Source of the DNA: Tritrichomonas musculus
Lineage: Eukaryota; Parabasalia; Tritrichomonadida; Tritrichomonadidae
Direction of reading: 5' to 3'
DNA length: 64,000 bases
NCBI GenBank assembly: GCA_039105265.1
Contig: JAPFFF010000015.1
Span: 1,426,001-1,490,000, forward strand
Of this stretch, positions 62,107-64,000 are shown one piece after another. The notes below the pieces were generated by a model, which worked only from the letters and a program-made list of their open reading frames with translations, was not told where the DNA came from and did no database searches. Made by a program: the position numbers and the translations under genes. Positions within the stretch are counted from its first letter, which is position 1. The number at the start of each line of letters is the position of its first letter.

Positions 62107-62180
62107 TTGTTGTTTTATAACTAAAACATTTATAAATTCAATTTTAATAAAATTTTTGAATATTTTTTTGGCCATATAAT

Positions 62181-62927
62181 ATGGATGAAATTGATAGATT
62201 TTTAAAGGCTCCAAACTTTTACGCAGCACTGGGTTTAGATCATAAAAACATTACAGATGAAAAAATCGATAAAGCATATAAAAAATACGCAATAAAATTT
62301 CATCCAGATAAGAATAAAAATCCGAAAGCATCACAAGCATTTATAAAACTCGGTGAAATGAAAGAAACTCTTAAAAATACATCGAAAAGGAATGCTTATA
62401 ATCAATCTATTTTCAATCCTCCTAATAATTATCCTAAATATGATGCTTCAAAAATATATACAACAAGACCAAAAGAATGGAGCGAACATACAAATGAATT
62501 TTACTATGATCCAGGTAGAACAAGCCATACAAAAATAAAGAAGAGAAAGAATAAGATACTTCCTTTATTTACAATTTTCATTTTACTAATTATTTTTCTT
62601 TTTATAGCTAATGTAGATCCGTTTTCAGACTCAATAACAAAAGAATCTTTATCAAAAATTATTAAATTTTCTCTTGAGAATGAAAATCCTATGGATTTCA
62701 CTTCATATTTAAGCAAAATTCTTCATGTACAATTTTATATTCCTAAAGATTGGGAGAAAGAGCATATTTATGCTTTAGAAAGTACAGATTGGCATGCACT
62801 TAGAGAACAAATCAGATATTTTGCAGATGAAGTTTATAAAGACAAGTTAGCATCTGACTGCGAAAAAGAAAAAAAATCGCCAATGAGATCAACTCCCAGT
62901 TGTTACCGTCTTCAAGCTATTTTATAA
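62181..62927 (+). CDS. Membrane-anchored J-domain co-chaperone
   Basis: This 248-residue protein has an N-terminal J domain (about 10-75) with the HPD tripeptide at 41-43 (KFHPDKNKN), the element that stimulates Hsp70 ATPase. A basic stretch (TKIKKRKNK) leads into one transmembrane helix (about 127-144, LPLFTIFILLIIFLFIA), and a C-terminal domain of about 100 residues lies on the far side. There is no Gly/Phe region and no zinc-finger domain, so it is a class C J-protein. The topology recalls ER- or mitochondrion-type membrane J-proteins such as DNAJB12/DNAJC types; the organelle cannot be read. It follows two co-oriented genes with short gaps. Confidence 0.85.
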   Translation: MDEIDRFLKAPNFYAALGLDHKNITDEKIDKAYKKYAIKFHPDKNKNPKASQAFIKLGEMKETLKNTSKRNAYNQSIFNPPNNYPKYDASKIYTTRPKEWSEHTNEFYYDPGRTSHTKIKKRKNKILPLFTIFILLIIFLFIANVDPFSDSITKESLSKIIKFSLENENPMDFTSYLSKILHVQFYIPKDWEKEHIYALESTDWHALREQIRYFADEVYKDKLASDCEKEKKSPMRSTPSCYRLQAIL

Positions 62928-63283
62928 ATAGACCTAAGACCTTTTCTTAGTCGAAAAAGAGAGAGAAGTGAATAACATGGAAAGCTGTAATACTAATGTA
63001 TATATTATTTGTTTATTAAAACTATTTTTTTTTGAATTTTTTAATAATTTTTATATTTTAATTGTATTCACAAGTGTGCAATAAAATTCATTTTACAAAT
63101 AACCCGGGCATATACTAACCACCATAATCTAATGATAATGGTGAATATGAACAAAAAGCATACAATATTGTAAATTTATTTTTAAATAATAATTCTAACA
63201 AATTTTCAAATTTAAATCAGTAAAAATGATTACAGAAGTTTTCATATTGAAACTATGAAAATAACAACGAAAAAAATAAATAT
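62928..63283. other. Spacer between convergent genes
   Basis: No feature is seen apart from a GC-richer CCCGGGC near 63104. Confidence 0.4.
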
Positions 63284-63889
63284 TTAAGATGTTAAATACT
63301 GCTGTTTGACAGGATGAAGCAGCTTATCAATGATGCTACGTACTTTATTTACATCTTCACCTTGCTTATCTTTTATCAATTTTTCAATTTCTGATAGCTT
63401 ATCTTTATAAAATTTGTCTTCTTGAGCTACAGCTTCTAATTCTTGTGCTAAAGACTCACATTCTTTGTATTTTTCTTCAATATCATAAACAAGTTTGCTC
63501 CTAAATTCAGGGTCTGGATTAAGATATAATTGCAAGCTTTCAATAGCTTTATTAAATGAGATTATAGGCTCCTGATCTTCTTTGATATGATTTAAAGTAA
63601 GTTTAACAATTGGAGACCAATGTTCTGGCTCAGTAATTCCGTAATTTTTAAAAATAGTTCGAACACGCTTCAACTTCGCTTTTTTAACAGCACTTTCACT
63701 TTCGTCACCAGTAGGGATTGGAGTAGAAGGCTCATATTCTGGAAAGATATTTATGCAAAGATTATATAAATAATCAACAGGAGAATTGAGTGATTCGTAT
63801 AAAACCGGAATTCTCAAAGAGCGTGCCCAATCACGATTTTCTGCTTTGAGTATATTAAAAACTGTTTGCTGATCATTTTTTATATTCAT
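63284..63889 (-). CDS. Helical protein of unknown function, 201 residues
   Basis: This complete frame starts at ATG. The N-terminal third is globular (NRDWARSLRIPVLYESLNSP, DYLYNLCINIFPEYEP). A short Glu/Ser/Lys hinge and a middle helical part (FKNYGITEPEHWSPIVKLTL) follow. The C-terminal 70 residues form a charged coiled coil (YKECESLAQELEAVAQED and after). There is no membrane segment and no recognised family. The layout, a small N-terminal domain followed by coiled coil, is common among kinetochore, intraflagellar and tethering subunits, but nothing here decides between them. Confidence 0.6.
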   Translation of the reverse strand: MNIKNDQQTVFNILKAENRDWARSLRIPVLYESLNSPVDYLYNLCINIFPEYEPSTPIPTGDESESAVKKAKLKRVRTIFKNYGITEPEHWSPIVKLTLNHIKEDQEPIISFNKAIESLQLYLNPDPEFRSKLVYDIEEKYKECESLAQELEAVAQEDKFYKDKLSEIEKLIKDKQGEDVNKVRSIIDKLLHPVKQQYLTS

Positions 63890-64000
63890 TAAAAATAAAA
63901 GTTGTTATAAATTTCCAATCATTTTAGCGGTTATTTTTTGATGCAACAATTTTTAAACTTTGATGCGAAAAGAAAAAATATTAAATTTTTACAATGCCAG

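Noticed and set aside
1-64000. CRISPR arrays, bacterial operons, rRNA genes
   Set aside because: No direct-repeat/spacer arrays, ribosome-binding sites or rRNA blocks are visible, and the genome is eukaryotic.
1-64000. Spliceosomal introns
   Set aside because: All recognised genes read as single open frames, and no trichomonad-type GTATGT..ACTAACACACAG signal was noticed within them.

Overview
The window is very AT-rich, with uninterrupted protein-coding genes separated by long AT-rich spacers. Several traits point to a parabasalid (trichomonad), most likely a Tritrichomonas-type genome: a BTB/coiled-coil protein of trichomonad type, giant C19 ubiquitin hydrolases, diflavin reductase parts, stop codons that overlap TAAA, TCATTTT initiator-like motifs 14 nt upstream of two start codons, a Myb-type TAACGATA site, and relics of Tc1/mariner and Tigger/pogo-like DNA transposons. 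I saw no introns. The species assignment is inference.

Layout. From 1 to 16.7 kb the window is gene-poor. It holds a 43-bp tandem array, a BTB/coiled-coil gene (2.2-3.8 kb), a kinase-fold gene lacking all three catalytic motifs (5.0-6.0 kb), a decayed Tc1/mariner transposase (7.3-8.25 kb), a small unknown gene, a TAF10 homologue (13.1 kb) and an internally deleted Tigger/pogo-like element with terminal inverted repeats (14.9-16.3 kb). From 16.7 to 32 kb come an acyl-CoA synthetase with a myristoylation-type N-terminus, a possible structured RNA, the PP2A scaffold subunit, a small tail-anchored protein, a 1066-residue protein apparently built of repeated ubiquitin-like folds, and a 2226-residue ubiquitin hydrolase. 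From 34.6 to 49 kb come a reductase with four tandem flavodoxin domains, ribosomal protein uL13 (L13a), a Rad23-like UBL-UBA-UBA protein, and a second giant ubiquitin hydrolase (2294 residues).

From about 49.2 to 53.2 kb is a block of different composition. It carries six minus-strand reading frames, a tRNA-like segment and a strong hairpin, and it looks like an inserted, virus-like or replicon-like element of unassigned family that is old and incomplete. From 53.9 kb to the end come a PI-PLC X-domain protein, a broken gene of unknown family, an ankyrin-HECT-like protein with no cysteine where the HECT nucleophile should be, a tubulin-tyrosine-ligase-like enzyme, an Asn/Gln-rich protein, a membrane J-protein and an unknown coiled-coil protein.

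The main theme is ubiquitin. A poly-UBL protein, two paralogous giant deubiquitinases, a Rad23-type shuttle and a pseudo-HECT lie within about 37 kb. The most striking single gene is the four-flavodoxin reductase. Starts were corrected where the longest open frame begins at TTG or GTG. All family calls come from reading motifs by eye; no database search was run.
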